A stretch of 64,000 bases of DNA from Pectobacterium sp. PL152 (GTDB lineage Bacteria; Pseudomonadota; Gammaproteobacteria; Enterobacterales; Enterobacteriaceae), in the NCBI GenBank assembly GCA_021907015.1, contig CP091064.1:2604001-2668000 (forward strand), in the 5' to 3' direction. The translations under genes and the position numbers were made by a program. This document shows, piece after piece, positions 50,634 to 60,157 of the stretch (positions within the stretch are counted from its first letter, which is position 1; each line of letters begins with the position of its first letter). Under the pieces are notes generated by a model. The model saw only the letters and a list, made by a program, of their open reading frames with translations. It did no database searches and was not told where the DNA came from.

Positions 50634-51777
50634 TGTGCTTCCCGCCAGGCCGTATCCCGCACAGGGTGAACAGGCTTTTCATCGGGCGTTACAGCGCGAA
50701 ACGTCGGCCTACCTGCGCGCTAATCACGATCATCGCTTTGCCGATAGCGGTCAGTTCGTGAAGGCCGGATTACTCTTTTTAGGCTGCATCGCCTGTTATT
50801 CCCTGAGCTTGATACAGCAGACGGCATGGGCATTCTTCCTGAGCTATTTTTCTTTCATCATGATGTCGATGGTATTGAATATCATCGTGAATCATGACGC
50901 TTCCCATAATACGTTTTTCCGTAATCGAACGCTCAACCGCATCGTCGGGCGGATCGTGACGCTGCCGTTAGGCATCGATCCTGACTACTGGCGGTTGCGT
51001 CATGTGGACTTCCACCATATTTACCCGAATGTGGAGCATTACGATCTGGATACGGAAGAGAATGGGATTTTTCGTCAAACGCCTTTCCAGCGCCACCGTG
51101 CCTACATGCGCTATCAGCACCTTTACTGGCCGCTGGTGGCCTCCCTGTCGCTCCCCTATATCGCCTGGGTTTTTGACTGGACCGATCGGTTGGGCAAAAC
51201 CCCCGTTAACGCCCGTTCCATGCAGTCAGGCTACCGTGGGTGGATGATGTTTATCGGCAGTAAAGTCGGTCATATCGTGCTGCTATTGGTGATTCCCCTC
51301 GTGGTGGGGGCTGCACAGGGCATTAGCCCAAGCATCGTGCTGTTAAGTTATTTGCTGGGCCAGATGTTGGCCTCGTTGCTGGTGGTCTTTTTACTGCTGG
51401 GGTCACACTGGGCGGAAACGGAATTTTATGCCGTGACCGATACGGAGGCCATGCCCCTGGGTTGGTATCAGCACAACTTTGCCACCGCCTGCGACTGGCT
51501 GCCGACGCCGCGCTGGCTTGCGCACTGGACGGGAGGGCTGCACTTACACCTGACGCATCATCTTTTTCCGGGGTGGCACCATCGTCATTACCCTGCACTC
51601 GCTGCTATTTTACGGCGCCTTGCCGCCGAGCATGGTATGGACTATCGCTGCATTACCTACCGCGAGCTATTGGCAAGCCAGCGTCGGTTTTTAAAATCGA
51701 TGGGGGAAGGTCGCGATCAACGCACAGCGCAACGTGCCGTGGATCATGACGTGCCACATCGAGCGGAGGAAGGATGA
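50626..51777 (+). CDS. Membrane fatty-acid desaturase 1 (lipid cluster gene 7)
   Basis: This is a 383-residue acyl-lipid/acyl-CoA desaturase with three histidine boxes: HDASHN (about 90-95), HVDFHH (about 126-131) and HLTHHLFPGWHHRHY (from about 308). It inserts a cis double bond with O2 and electrons. Box positions equal those in the next gene, so the two are tandem paralogues. ATG 50626 is nine bases after GGAG; ATG 50620 is an alternative. The C-terminal 20 residues (RDQRTAQRAVDHDVPHRAEEG) extend beyond its paralogue. Confidence 0.9.
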   Translation: MANVLPARPYPAQGEQAFHRALQRETSAYLRANHDHRFADSGQFVKAGLLFLGCIACYSLSLIQQTAWAFFLSYFSFIMMSMVLNIIVNHDASHNTFFRNRTLNRIVGRIVTLPLGIDPDYWRLRHVDFHHIYPNVEHYDLDTEENGIFRQTPFQRHRAYMRYQHLYWPLVASLSLPYIAWVFDWTDRLGKTPVNARSMQSGYRGWMMFIGSKVGHIVLLLVIPLVVGAAQGISPSIVLLSYLLGQMLASLLVVFLLLGSHWAETEFYAVTDTEAMPLGWYQHNFATACDWLPTPRWLAHWTGGLHLHLTHHLFPGWHHRHYPALAAILRRLAAEHGMDYRCITYRELLASQRRFLKSMGEGRDQRTAQRAVDHDVPHRAEEG

Positions 51778-52874
51778 TGCCCGCACCGCTCAAGCCGCTC
51801 CGCTATGAACAAAGTCGCGATCTGGCGTTGCATCGGGCGCTGATGAAGGCGGCGAATGACTATCTGGCAGAAACGGGCGATCACCGTTTTGCCAACGCCG
51901 GATTTATCGGCAAGATGCTGTTTCTGGTGGCGCTGTGTCTGACGTTTTATGGCTTCAGCCTCCGGCAGACGACGCTGTGGGGTTTTGCGGGTTGCTACTT
52001 TGGCTTTATTTTTACCGCCATGTTTCTGGCGGTGAACGTGGTGCATGACGCCTCGCATAACGTCTTTTTCCGGCAGCCGTGGGCGAATCGCCTGCTCAAT
52101 ATCGTGGTGAGTATTCCGCTCGGTATGGATTCCGACTGCTGGCGAGTGAGGCATGTAATTTTCCATCATGCACACGTGAATGTGCAGCACTACGACCTCG
52201 ATATCGAAGAGAACGGTGTCTTGCGGCAATCGCCCTACCATCGGTTTCGCTTTTTTATGCGCGCCCAGCGCTATTACTGGCCGCTGGTAGCATCGCTGAC
52301 CTTCCCCTGCATCATCTGGTTTTTTGACTGGATCGATCGCGTGGGGAAAACGCAGGTAACGCGCAATATGACGCTTCAGGGCGTGAAGGGCTGGGGCATT
52401 TTCCTGCTTTCAAAAGCACTGCATGCCCTGCTGGCGCTGGCGATCCCTTACTGGCTGTTGTCGCCGACTATCATTAGCGTCGGCTCGCTGCTGCTGGTGT
52501 ATCTGCTGAGCCAGATGCTGTCGTCGCTGATTTTTGTTGTCCTGATTCTGGGGTCGCACTGGGCAAAAGGCACGTTCTATCAGGCACCGGAAGATGGGTT
52601 ATTCCGGCATGGTCGCTATCAGCACACCTTTTCTACCACGGTGGATTGGTCTACCCGTCCCGCCTGGCTTGGCTATTGGTTAGGGCAGCTCAATATGCAC
52701 CTGACCCACCATATTTTCCCCAACTGGAATCATCGGCACTATCCCGCGCTATCCAAAATTATTGCGGACGTTGCCCCGCGTTACGGCATTGATTATCAAT
52801 GCATTACGTTGAAGGCGATTTTGGTTGAGCAGCAGCGTTTTCTTAAAAAGATGGGAAAGGGCAGCGAAAAATAA
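51774..52874 (+). CDS. Membrane fatty-acid desaturase 2 (lipid cluster gene 8)
   Basis: This 366-residue desaturase is a paralogue of the preceding one, with histidine boxes HDASHN (about 91-96), HVIFHH (about 127-132) and HLTHHIFPNWNHRHY (from about 309). Overall the two proteins align almost end to end with roughly half the residues shared by eye. Two desaturases imply two double bonds, or a second oxidation of an existing double bond as in acetylenases. GGAGGAAGG precedes ATG 51774, which overlaps the previous stop (ATGA). It is the last gene of the tightly packed run. Confidence 0.9.
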   Translation: MMPAPLKPLRYEQSRDLALHRALMKAANDYLAETGDHRFANAGFIGKMLFLVALCLTFYGFSLRQTTLWGFAGCYFGFIFTAMFLAVNVVHDASHNVFFRQPWANRLLNIVVSIPLGMDSDCWRVRHVIFHHAHVNVQHYDLDIEENGVLRQSPYHRFRFFMRAQRYYWPLVASLTFPCIIWFFDWIDRVGKTQVTRNMTLQGVKGWGIFLLSKALHALLALAIPYWLLSPTIISVGSLLLVYLLSQMLSSLIFVVLILGSHWAKGTFYQAPEDGLFRHGRYQHTFSTTVDWSTRPAWLGYWLGQLNMHLTHHIFPNWNHRHYPALSKIIADVAPRYGIDYQCITLKAILVEQQRFLKKMGKGSEK

Positions 52875-52930
52875 CCATTACCCATCTTATCAGCTAGTTA
52901 GGTTTTTTATTTTTCAAGGAGCGATACGTT

Positions 52931-53860
52931 ATGCGTTATTTATCTCTGGCCGTTTCATCCCTGCTGTGTCTTTTCACCTCGTCCGTCTGGGCGATGGATT
53001 GCAGCAAGGCCAGTACAGACAGCGAGAAAATGATTTGCGCCAGCAGCCGCCTACAGCAGCTTGATGCGGTATTGAACAAGGCCTATCAGGGTTACGTGAA
53101 ACAAACGGACAACGCGCAGGCGCGTCAGGAGCAGCGCGCCTGGTTGGCCGAACGTGACCGCTGTCAGGATGACGTTTGTCTGGGGAATGAGATGGTTTCC
53201 CGTATTCAGGCGCTGTCCGGTAGTGAAAATATCTCCCTGATTACGCAGGCATCAGACCAGTGGGACTTTGTGCTCAGTGTGGCGACGTGCGATATCGACT
53301 CTTCTTACTCAACTTGTGAAGGCCCCGGCACGCTGGATATCTTTAAGAAAGGACGCGGCGACCTGTTCCAGCGTATCACGATGGAAAATATGTTCATCGA
53401 ACTGAACAAGAAGGGCGAAGTGACGGCGAATCTGGTCGAGGTTTATGGTGATAACAACAGTGGGCTGGTGATTGATGATGCTAACTTCGATCACCACGCG
53501 GATATTATGCTGCGCAATGGTAATAACGGCGCTTACGGCGGGCCATCTTACGATGTGTTCCTGTTCGATGTGGAAAAGCAGCAGTTCACCCAGAATTCGC
53601 CGCTGACCGAATTAGCCAGCTCCAACCTCGGCCTGTTCGAGATCGATGAAAAAAGTAAGACCATCACCACGTTTACCAAAAGCGGCTGCTGCTGGCACCA
53701 ATGGTCAACCTACCAGATCGCTAACAATAACCCCGTCCTGATTGCCGAAACCACGGAAGCCTACTCCGAAGAGAAACAGGCGATGGTGGCCACCACTCGC
53801 GAGCTGGTAGGCGGCAAGTGGAAGGAGAAGGAAGAGATCGTGAAAACCGACGATAAGTAA
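52931..53860 (+). CDS. Exported protein with LprI-like N-terminal domain and XAC2610-like C-terminal part
   Basis: The 309-residue protein has a signal peptide (MRYLSLAVSSLLCLFTSSVWA). The N-terminal domain has the DUF1311/LprI pattern: CSKASTDSEKMICASSRLQQLDAVLNKAY, QRAWLAERDRC and DDVCLGNEMVSRIQAL, with paired Cys residues. LprI-type domains inhibit lysozyme. The C-terminal 200 residues (DANFDHHADIMLRNGNNGAYGG) resemble the XAC2610 family. A role in periplasmic lysozyme resistance is inference. AAGGAGCGATACGTT precedes the ATG. It is 56 bases after the lipid cluster and could be read through from it. Confidence 0.75.
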   Translation: MRYLSLAVSSLLCLFTSSVWAMDCSKASTDSEKMICASSRLQQLDAVLNKAYQGYVKQTDNAQARQEQRAWLAERDRCQDDVCLGNEMVSRIQALSGSENISLITQASDQWDFVLSVATCDIDSSYSTCEGPGTLDIFKKGRGDLFQRITMENMFIELNKKGEVTANLVEVYGDNNSGLVIDDANFDHHADIMLRNGNNGAYGGPSYDVFLFDVEKQQFTQNSPLTELASSNLGLFEIDEKSKTITTFTKSGCCWHQWSTYQIANNNPVLIAETTEAYSEEKQAMVATTRELVGGKWKEKEEIVKTDDK

Positions 53861-53964
53861 TGACCCCGTAAATTATAACTTATGTTATTATATTTTTGAC
53901 TCGCAGTTATGGGAATTGGAGCCTGAGGCGAGAAGATTTCTTTATTATTAACAGGAGAGTTTTG

Positions 53965-55004
53965 GTGAAGAAGGTAGTCAGTGTTTTAGCCACAGTGGCC
54001 GTAATTGGCGGTGCGTTTCTTTATAAAACAGGGGCATTAAACGCATTAATGGACAGCAACGGGGTAAAGCGGAAGAGAATGTTGAGACCTTGCTGTCGAA
54101 AGAAAGTGAAGCAATGGTAGCGAAACTGGCCCCGTTTGTGACGTGTATTAATGGTGTCGATGGCGCCTGGCGAGGCGCTTATGCGCGTTATCAGACTGCG
54201 TATGAAAACCAGATCACGAAAGGGAACGCTTTCTGGAATTTGCAGACTCGTTTCACCTTAGCCCAGCATGGTGATCAGTATGCCATTGCCAAGAGTTGTA
54301 TTGAGGGATTGAACACGGGCGTGAAGAATGGGCAAAGCGACCCAGAACTTGACGCGCTCGGTACCGAATATGCGCAAGCGCTGCAACAATTGATTCCTCT
54401 GGTTCAGAGCGTCGATACCTACTATTCCCAAGGCGATTACAAAGACGATGGAATGGCTAAGGGCAAGGCTCTTCAGGCTCAAATTGCGCCGCTGTTCAAG
54501 ACGTTTTTTGCAAAATCTGACCGCATCCATAGTCTTGTCGCCTCGCGTAATCTGGCAATAGAGAAACAAGCCCTGACTGCGATGGAACAGCGTAATGGGA
54601 AAGATATCTGGTGGCATACCGAAAATGTCATGTTGGAAGCCCGTGGTGTCATCGATGCTATCGATGCACTGAATACGCAAGATCGTTTGACGGTGGAGAA
54701 TTTGCAGCCACTTGAAACGGCATACCAACAGGCGTTAGAGACAGCGAAAGCCTATGGTGAAGCTAATCGGGCGAAGTCTGAAGGTAAAACAGCAGCGGAT
54801 CCCTTCTGGTTTTATCTGGAACCCAACGCTTCTGCGTTGCTGGCGAATGTGAAAGCATTACGTCGCGATTTGGGGAAAGGGAAGAACGCCGATCTCGAAA
54901 GAAATTATAATAATATGATCAATAGTTTCAACAGATTGGTTGATGAGTATAACAACCGAAATCAAGCCAGAAATCGCTACATTACTAGCATGAATAAAGG
55001 GTAA
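53965..55004 (+). pseudogene. DUF3829-like exported protein, one frameshift
   Basis: The product begins with GTG at 53965 (ACAGGAGAGTTTTG upstream): VKKVVSVLATVAVIGGAFLY is a signal anchor. The G4 run at 54061-54064 appears to lack one G; with G5 the frame continues GKAEENVETLLSKESEAM into the 54090-55004 frame, giving 346 residues. The body is helical and polar (YARYQTAYENQITKGN; NNMINSFNRLVDEYNNR) and resembles the DUF3829 (YiiG) family. Function unknown. Confidence 0.65.
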
Positions 55005-55344
55005 GTCGTGTGCGGCAGGAGTCTTCCTCCTGCCGCTCTCGGTATTTTATCTTTCATTAATCCCTCATTATTTCCGCTCTCTGAACTGATTTACCCACGC
55101 CTCAACTGCGCCCTGCCAAGAGCGTTGGCAAACTTGGTGCCCTCATCCCCTATTCTTTGCAAAAGTGTTACGTCAGGCGTGCTCAGCATGGCTTTTTTGC
55201 CACTTGCTAGACTGAGATGGCAGCCATGAAAAGGTAAATGCCGCGCAAATCGCGCAGCATGGAAAAACTTCACAAAAAAAACGTGTTTTTTTAACAACTC
55301 GTTTATGCGTTGTATTCCCTTACCCTATTTTGGAGACGCCTGAC
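55005..55344. other. Intergenic region upstream of aldA
   Basis: These 340 bases hold the aldA promoter but no gene or convincing regulatory palindrome. Confidence 0.4.
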
Positions 55345-56784
55345 ATGAGTACCACCCAGAAACGTATGTACATCAACGGTGAGTTTGTTGAAAACAGCAG
55401 CGGGAAGTGGATTGATGTGGTGAATCCGGCCACAGAGCAGGTCATTTCGCAGATTCCGGAAGGCTCCGCTGATGATGCGAAGAGAGCGATAGACGCAGCA
55501 GAAGCCGCACAGCCGGGCTGGGAAGCGCTGCCTGCGGTTGAACGCGGCGTCTGGCTGCACAAGATCGCCGACGGTATCCGCGAACGCGAAGCCGAACTGA
55601 CCGATACCATCATTGCGGAAGGCGGTAAAACGCACGGTCTGGCGCAGACGGAAGTGCTGTTCACCGCTGACTACCTCGACTACATGGCGGAGTGGGCGCG
55701 CCGTTATGAAGGCGAAATTATTCAGAGCGACCGACCGAACGAAAACATCTTCGTTTTCCGCAAAGCGATAGGCGTCACGACCGGTATTCTGCCGTGGAAC
55801 TTCCCCTTCTTCCTGATTGCGCGTAAAGCGGCGCCTGCGCTGATCACCGGTAATACCATCGTCATCAAACCGAGCGAAATCACACCGAATAATGCGGTGA
55901 TTTTCGCCGAAATCATTCACAAGATTGGTTTGCCGAAAGGCGTCATCAATTTCGTGACCGGCTACGGCCCGACGGTCGGGCAAGAGTTGGCCGCTAACCC
56001 GAAAGTCGGCATGGTTAGCCTGACTGGCAGCGTGGCGGCGGGGATTGCGACCATGACGGCAGCGGCGCAGAACGTCACCAAAGTGTCGCTGGAACTGGGC
56101 GGTAAAGCCCCAGCCATCGTAATGGACGATGCCGATCTCGATCTGGCGGTGAAAGCGATTGTCAGTTCCCGCGTCATCAACAGCGGGCAGGTGTGTAACT
56201 GCGCCGAGCGCGTTTACGTGCAGAAAGGCATTTACGACGAATTTATCGCACGTATTAAAGCCGCGATGGAGCAGGTGACTTTCGGCAACACGGCGGAGAA
56301 AAAAGCGCTGGATATGGGGCCATTGATCAGCGCGGCGGCGTTACAGCGTGTGGAAGATAAAGTCGCGAAAGCGGTATCGCAGGGTGCGAAAGTGCTGCTC
56401 GGCGGTAAGCGCGAAAGTGGTACGGGCTATTTCTACCCGCCCACGCTGCTGGTGGACGTGAAACAGGAGATGCCGATCATGCACGAAGAGGTGTTTGGTC
56501 CGGTGCTGCCCGTCGCGACCTTCGACACACTGGAAGAGGCGATTACGATGGCGAACGACAGCGAATATGGCCTGACGTCATCGATCTATACTCAAAATAT
56601 CAACACCGCGATGAAGGCGCTGAAAGGGCTGAAGTTTGGTGAAACCTACATCAACCGTGAGAACTTCGAGGCGATGCAGGGCTTCCATGCGGGCTGGCGT
56701 AAATCCGGTGTGGGTGGGGCGGATGGCAAACACGGCTTGCAGGAATATCTGCAAACGCATGTCGCGTACCTTCAATTTCACTAA
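55345..56784 (+). CDS. aldA: Lactaldehyde dehydrogenase
   Basis: AldA oxidises L-lactaldehyde (from fucose or rhamnose) or glycolaldehyde to the acid with NAD+. It has 479 residues, exactly as in E. coli. Motifs: GILPWNFPFFLIARK (near residue 150), the catalytic Glu in LELGGKAPAIVM and the catalytic Cys in NSGQVCNCAERVYV (near residue 285). The start MSTTQKRMYINGEF at 55345 follows GGAGACGCC. The lldD gene follows, which can take the L-lactate formed to pyruvate. Confidence 0.95.
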   Translation: MSTTQKRMYINGEFVENSSGKWIDVVNPATEQVISQIPEGSADDAKRAIDAAEAAQPGWEALPAVERGVWLHKIADGIREREAELTDTIIAEGGKTHGLAQTEVLFTADYLDYMAEWARRYEGEIIQSDRPNENIFVFRKAIGVTTGILPWNFPFFLIARKAAPALITGNTIVIKPSEITPNNAVIFAEIIHKIGLPKGVINFVTGYGPTVGQELAANPKVGMVSLTGSVAAGIATMTAAAQNVTKVSLELGGKAPAIVMDDADLDLAVKAIVSSRVINSGQVCNCAERVYVQKGIYDEFIARIKAAMEQVTFGNTAEKKALDMGPLISAAALQRVEDKVAKAVSQGAKVLLGGKRESGTGYFYPPTLLVDVKQEMPIMHEEVFGPVLPVATFDTLEEAITMANDSEYGLTSSIYTQNINTAMKALKGLKFGETYINRENFEAMQGFHAGWRKSGVGGADGKHGLQEYLQTHVAYLQFH

Positions 56785-57009
56785 AAGCAGTTTCACTAAC
56801 AGACAATTTCACCAAAGGTAATGCCGATCGTTTAAGCATCGAGATACACGGGGCGACCATTGGGGTGAGGTGTTCCTGCGGGAACCTCCCTGTGTTTCCC
56901 CTAAAAACGGGCTTACGTGAACAGCATAAATTTCACTAAAAGTAGCTCCAGTAACGGTCATTACTGACCGCAAGAATGACACCAACAAGAAGAAGGATGG
57001 GAAAGGACG

Positions 57010-58157
57010 ATGATCATCTCTGCTTCAACGGACTACCGGGCGGCGGCGCAGCGTAAGCTGCCACCGTTTCTTTTTCACTACGCCGATGGCGGTGCGTATG
57101 GCGAGCACACGCTCAGACGTAATACCGCCGATCTGGCTGATATCGCGCTGCGCCAGCGCATCCTGAAAAATGTCTCCGACCTTAGCCTGGAAACACAGCT
57201 GTTTGGCGAAAAACTGGCGATGCCGGTGGTGCTGGCACCTGTTGGTCTGACCGGTATGTACGCCCGACGCGGCGAGGTGCAGGCTGCCCGTGCGGCGGCG
57301 CAGAAGGGCATTCCCTTTACGCTGTCTACCGTCTCTGTCTGCCCGATTGAGGAGGTGGCTCCTGCCATTAATCGGCCGCTGTGGTTCCAGCTCTATGTGT
57401 TAAAAGATCGCGGCTTTATGCGCAATGTGCTGGAACGCGCGCAGGCCGCCGGGGTCAAGACGCTGGTATTTACCGTGGATATGCCGACGCCGGGCGCGCG
57501 CTATCGCGATGCCCATTCCGGCATGAGCGGCCCGAATGCGGCGATACGCCGTGTGTTGCAGGCGATGGTGCATCCACAATGGGCATGGGATGTTGGCCTG
57601 AACGGTAAACCGCACGACCTAGGCAACGTTTCTGCCTATCGCGGCACGCCGACGACGCTGGAAAACTATATCGGCTGGCTGGCGGAGAATTTCGATTCCT
57701 CTATTTCGTGGCAGGATTTGGCGTGGATTCGCGAGATGTGGAAAGGGCCGATGATCATCAAAGGTATCCTCGACCCAGAAGATGCCAAAGAAGCGGTCAG
57801 GTTCGGCGCGGACGGCATCGTGGTTTCCAACCACGGCGGTCGTCAACTGGACGGCGTGCTATCGACGGCACACGCGTTGCCAGCCATCGCCGATGCGGTG
57901 AAAGGCGATATCACCATTCTGGCAGATTCCGGTATTCGTACCGGTCTGGACGTAGTACGGATGATTGCGCTGGGTGCGGACAGCCTCATGCTCGGGCGCG
58001 CGTTTGTCTACGCGTTAGCGGCGGCGGGCGAAGCGGGCGTGGTTAACCTGCTGAACCTGATCGAAAAGAGATGCGCGTGGCGATGACGCTCACGGGTGCT
58101 AAGTCGATTGCTGATATCACCACCGATTCGCTGGTGCAGGCGACTCAGCGGCGATAG
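57010..58157 (+). pseudogene. lldD: L-lactate dehydrogenase (FMN, quinone-linked), one frameshift near the C-terminus
   Basis: LldD oxidises L-lactate to pyruvate at the inner membrane. The FMN-binding and catalytic blocks are intact ([32 protein letters not shown] with the catalytic His near residue 275; [16 protein letters not shown]). As read, the frame ends at 58086 as KRCAWR. One extra A in the A4 run at 58064-58067 gives [19 protein letters not shown] E. coli sequence ending VQATQRR at 58157, 382 residues in all. The product as read lacks only the last 25 residues and may still fold. Confidence 0.85.
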
Positions 58158-58316
58158 GACAGCCTTTAAGCACGGATGATGCGGCGAGAGGCATTTACTA
58201 CCGTCTCCTCGCCGCGCTTTCTGATGGTATTTCACCGGACGACGGCTTTTTCCTGTATTGCAAACGCCCTACTTCGTTCTATATTTCGGGGTAGATTGAA
58301 CGAAGGGGAAATCGTT

Positions 58317-59531
58317 GTGAACATTAAAGGGCTTACGAAGGGATTCTTCATCCTTATCTTATTTGTCGTCACGCTGGCGTTTTTTGACATACTGGCGCCC
58401 TATTATTCCGCCATCTTGTGGGCGGCGGTGTTGGCTGTCATCTTCCATCCGCTGAAAAGCAAAATTCGGCAAAAATTGAACGATCGCAACGGTGTTGCCT
58501 CGCTGCTGACTGTCCTGATCATCTTCCTGATTGTCTTCATTCCATTGGGGGTCATTGTTTCCTCGCTGGTGGTGGAGATTAACGGGGTTTACACCCGATT
58601 ACAGGACAGCAATACGCAATTCCCGGTGGTGCTGGCGGAGCTGCTTCAGCATCTGCCGAAGTGGGCGCGGCATTTCCTGGCGGAACACAATCTGGATAAC
58701 GCCGCCAAAATACAGCAAGAGTTGTCTCAGGTTGCGCTGAAAGGTGGGCAATATCTGGCGGGCAGCGTGTTGTTGATCGGTAAAGGCACCTTCACCTTCT
58801 TCGTTGGTTTCGGGGTGATGCTCTACCTGCTGTTCTTCCTCCTGAAAGACGGTTCCTATCTGGTAAACCTGATTCTGGAGTCGCTGCCGCTTTCCACCCA
58901 TGTTAAGCACCACCTGCTGGTGAAGTTTGCCGCGGTATCCCGGGCGACGGTAAAGGGCACTGCCGTGGTGGCGATTGTGCAGGGGACGCTGGGCGGCATT
59001 GCGTTCTCCATCGCAGGGATAGAAGGTAGCCTGTTGTGGGGCTCGCTGATGGCGTTCCTGTCGCTGATCCCTGCCGTGGGCTCGGCGATTATCTGGGTGC
59101 CTGCCGCCGTCTTCCTGTTCGCCACGGATATGCTCTGGCAGGCGATCTTCATTGTCGCGTTCTTCGTGCTGGTGATTGGGCTGGTGGATAACATTTTGCG
59201 CCCGCTGCTGGTGGGGAAAGACACCAAAATGCCGGATTACCTGATTCTGATCGCCACGCTGGGCGGTATGGATATCTACGGGATCAACGGTTTTGTGATT
59301 GGCCCGCTGATTGCCGCGCTGTTCATCGCCTGCTGGAACATCCTGTCCGGGCGTGATAATCAGGAAAATATTGAAGGTATCGACGAAGATTTCATCGAGG
59401 AAGGCCGCCTGTACGCGAGTACGATCGCTCCCGAAGAGACCGATGCCGTGGTGAACCAAACGTCGGAGAGCAAGACGGCAGATGAGCGGGCTGTAGAACC
59501 TCAGAGCGTGGAGAATAAGAAGGCTGAGTAA
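58317..59531 (+). CDS. AI-2E family transporter (YdiK/PerM-like)
   Basis: This inner-membrane protein of 404 residues starts at GTG 58317 (AAGGGGAAATCGTT upstream); the longer open frame is not conserved. There are about eight hydrophobic segments in the AI-2E transporter arrangement (FFDILAPYYSAILWAAVLAVIF; SLIPAVGSAIIWVPAAVFLF; GGMDIYGINGFVIGPLIAALF). The acidic tail of about 60 residues (EGIDEDFIEE, SESKTADERAVEPQ) is longer than in E. coli YdiK. Autoinducer-2 export was proposed for some members, sodium/proton exchange for others; the substrate here is unknown. Confidence 0.85.
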   Translation: MNIKGLTKGFFILILFVVTLAFFDILAPYYSAILWAAVLAVIFHPLKSKIRQKLNDRNGVASLLTVLIIFLIVFIPLGVIVSSLVVEINGVYTRLQDSNTQFPVVLAELLQHLPKWARHFLAEHNLDNAAKIQQELSQVALKGGQYLAGSVLLIGKGTFTFFVGFGVMLYLLFFLLKDGSYLVNLILESLPLSTHVKHHLLVKFAAVSRATVKGTAVVAIVQGTLGGIAFSIAGIEGSLLWGSLMAFLSLIPAVGSAIIWVPAAVFLFATDMLWQAIFIVAFFVLVIGLVDNILRPLLVGKDTKMPDYLILIATLGGMDIYGINGFVIGPLIAALFIACWNILSGRDNQENIEGIDEDFIEEGRLYASTIAPEETDAVVNQTSESKTADERAVEPQSVENKKAE

Positions 59532-59541
59532 GCCGCCTGCG

Positions 59542-59631
59542 CTAAGTCCAAATATCTTGCCCCTCGGGCGTGATCCACACCACGCCTGCGGGGGTTTTAA
59601 CTAAGAACCACAGGCCAAATTCGTCTTTCAT
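59542..59631 (-). CDS. Possible small protein of 29 residues
   Basis: A frame starting MKDEFGLWFLVKTPAGVV at 59631 with AGAGAG just upstream ends at TAG 59542. It follows the next gene on the minus strand by 32 bases, so it could be co-translated. I do not recognise it and it may be chance. Confidence 0.3.
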   Translation of the reverse strand: MKDEFGLWFLVKTPAGVVWITPEGQDIWT

Positions 59632-59663
59632 TCTCTCTTCAGCAAGTGTCAGAGGCTAAGACT

Positions 59664-60050
59664 TCAGCGAATGGGGTCATACGCCTTTGCCTCGACATCC
59701 CACGATATGCTGTGGTCGTCGACCGCGACGTACCATTCACAGTGCGTCAGAGCGGCGCGTATTTCGGATAAACACTGGCACCAATGCTGAACACCAACCC
59801 AGGTGGCTTCCTCGTCGTTATCGGGAAGTGTGGTTGAGCCAGAAAACACGATCCCTTTTCTGAATACGTTACCGGTTTTCACGTTGAGGGCGAAATCAAA
59901 GGATGCCCAATTCAGGCCCTCGCCGGTCGTCAGGTATTTCTCAATTTTTTCGTCAACGGAATGGCGTCGGACAATCTCCTTCACGACAGAGATCTCTTGT
60001 GGGCTCAGGGATTTTTTGCGTCGCGCGGTGTAATAGAGCGAAATTGCCAT
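59664..60050 (-). CDS. Hypothetical protein
   Basis: A 128-residue soluble acidic protein beginning MAISLYYTARRKKSLSPQEI. No signal peptide or membrane segment. Tryptophan-rich blocks (EATWVGVQHWCQCL, CEWYVAVDDHSISWD) suggest a compact folded domain. The family is not recognised. It is on the minus strand between an AI-2E family gene and a lipoprotein gene, without an evident operon partner except the tiny frame downstream. Confidence 0.65.
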   Translation of the reverse strand: MAISLYYTARRKKSLSPQEISVVKEIVRRHSVDEKIEKYLTTGEGLNWASFDFALNVKTGNVFRKGIVFSGSTTLPDNDEEATWVGVQHWCQCLSEIRAALTHCEWYVAVDDHSISWDVEAKAYDPIR

Positions 60051-60157
60051 GTTGCCTCGTTTATTAATAGTGTTTAAGGTGAGGTAATACAGAATAAATT
60101 TTCGAATAAAAAACGACGTAAAATAATCAGGAAGTTCTGATTTTATAAAGGTAAGGG

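Noticed and set aside
44737-52874. Aryl-polyene or dialkylresorcinol cluster
   Set aside because: The acyl carrier proteins, dehydratases, aromatase and ammonia-lyase of those clusters are missing.
58599-59459. A 286-codon frame opposite the AI-2E family gene
   Set aside because: Antisense shadow, very rich in His, Gln and Arg.
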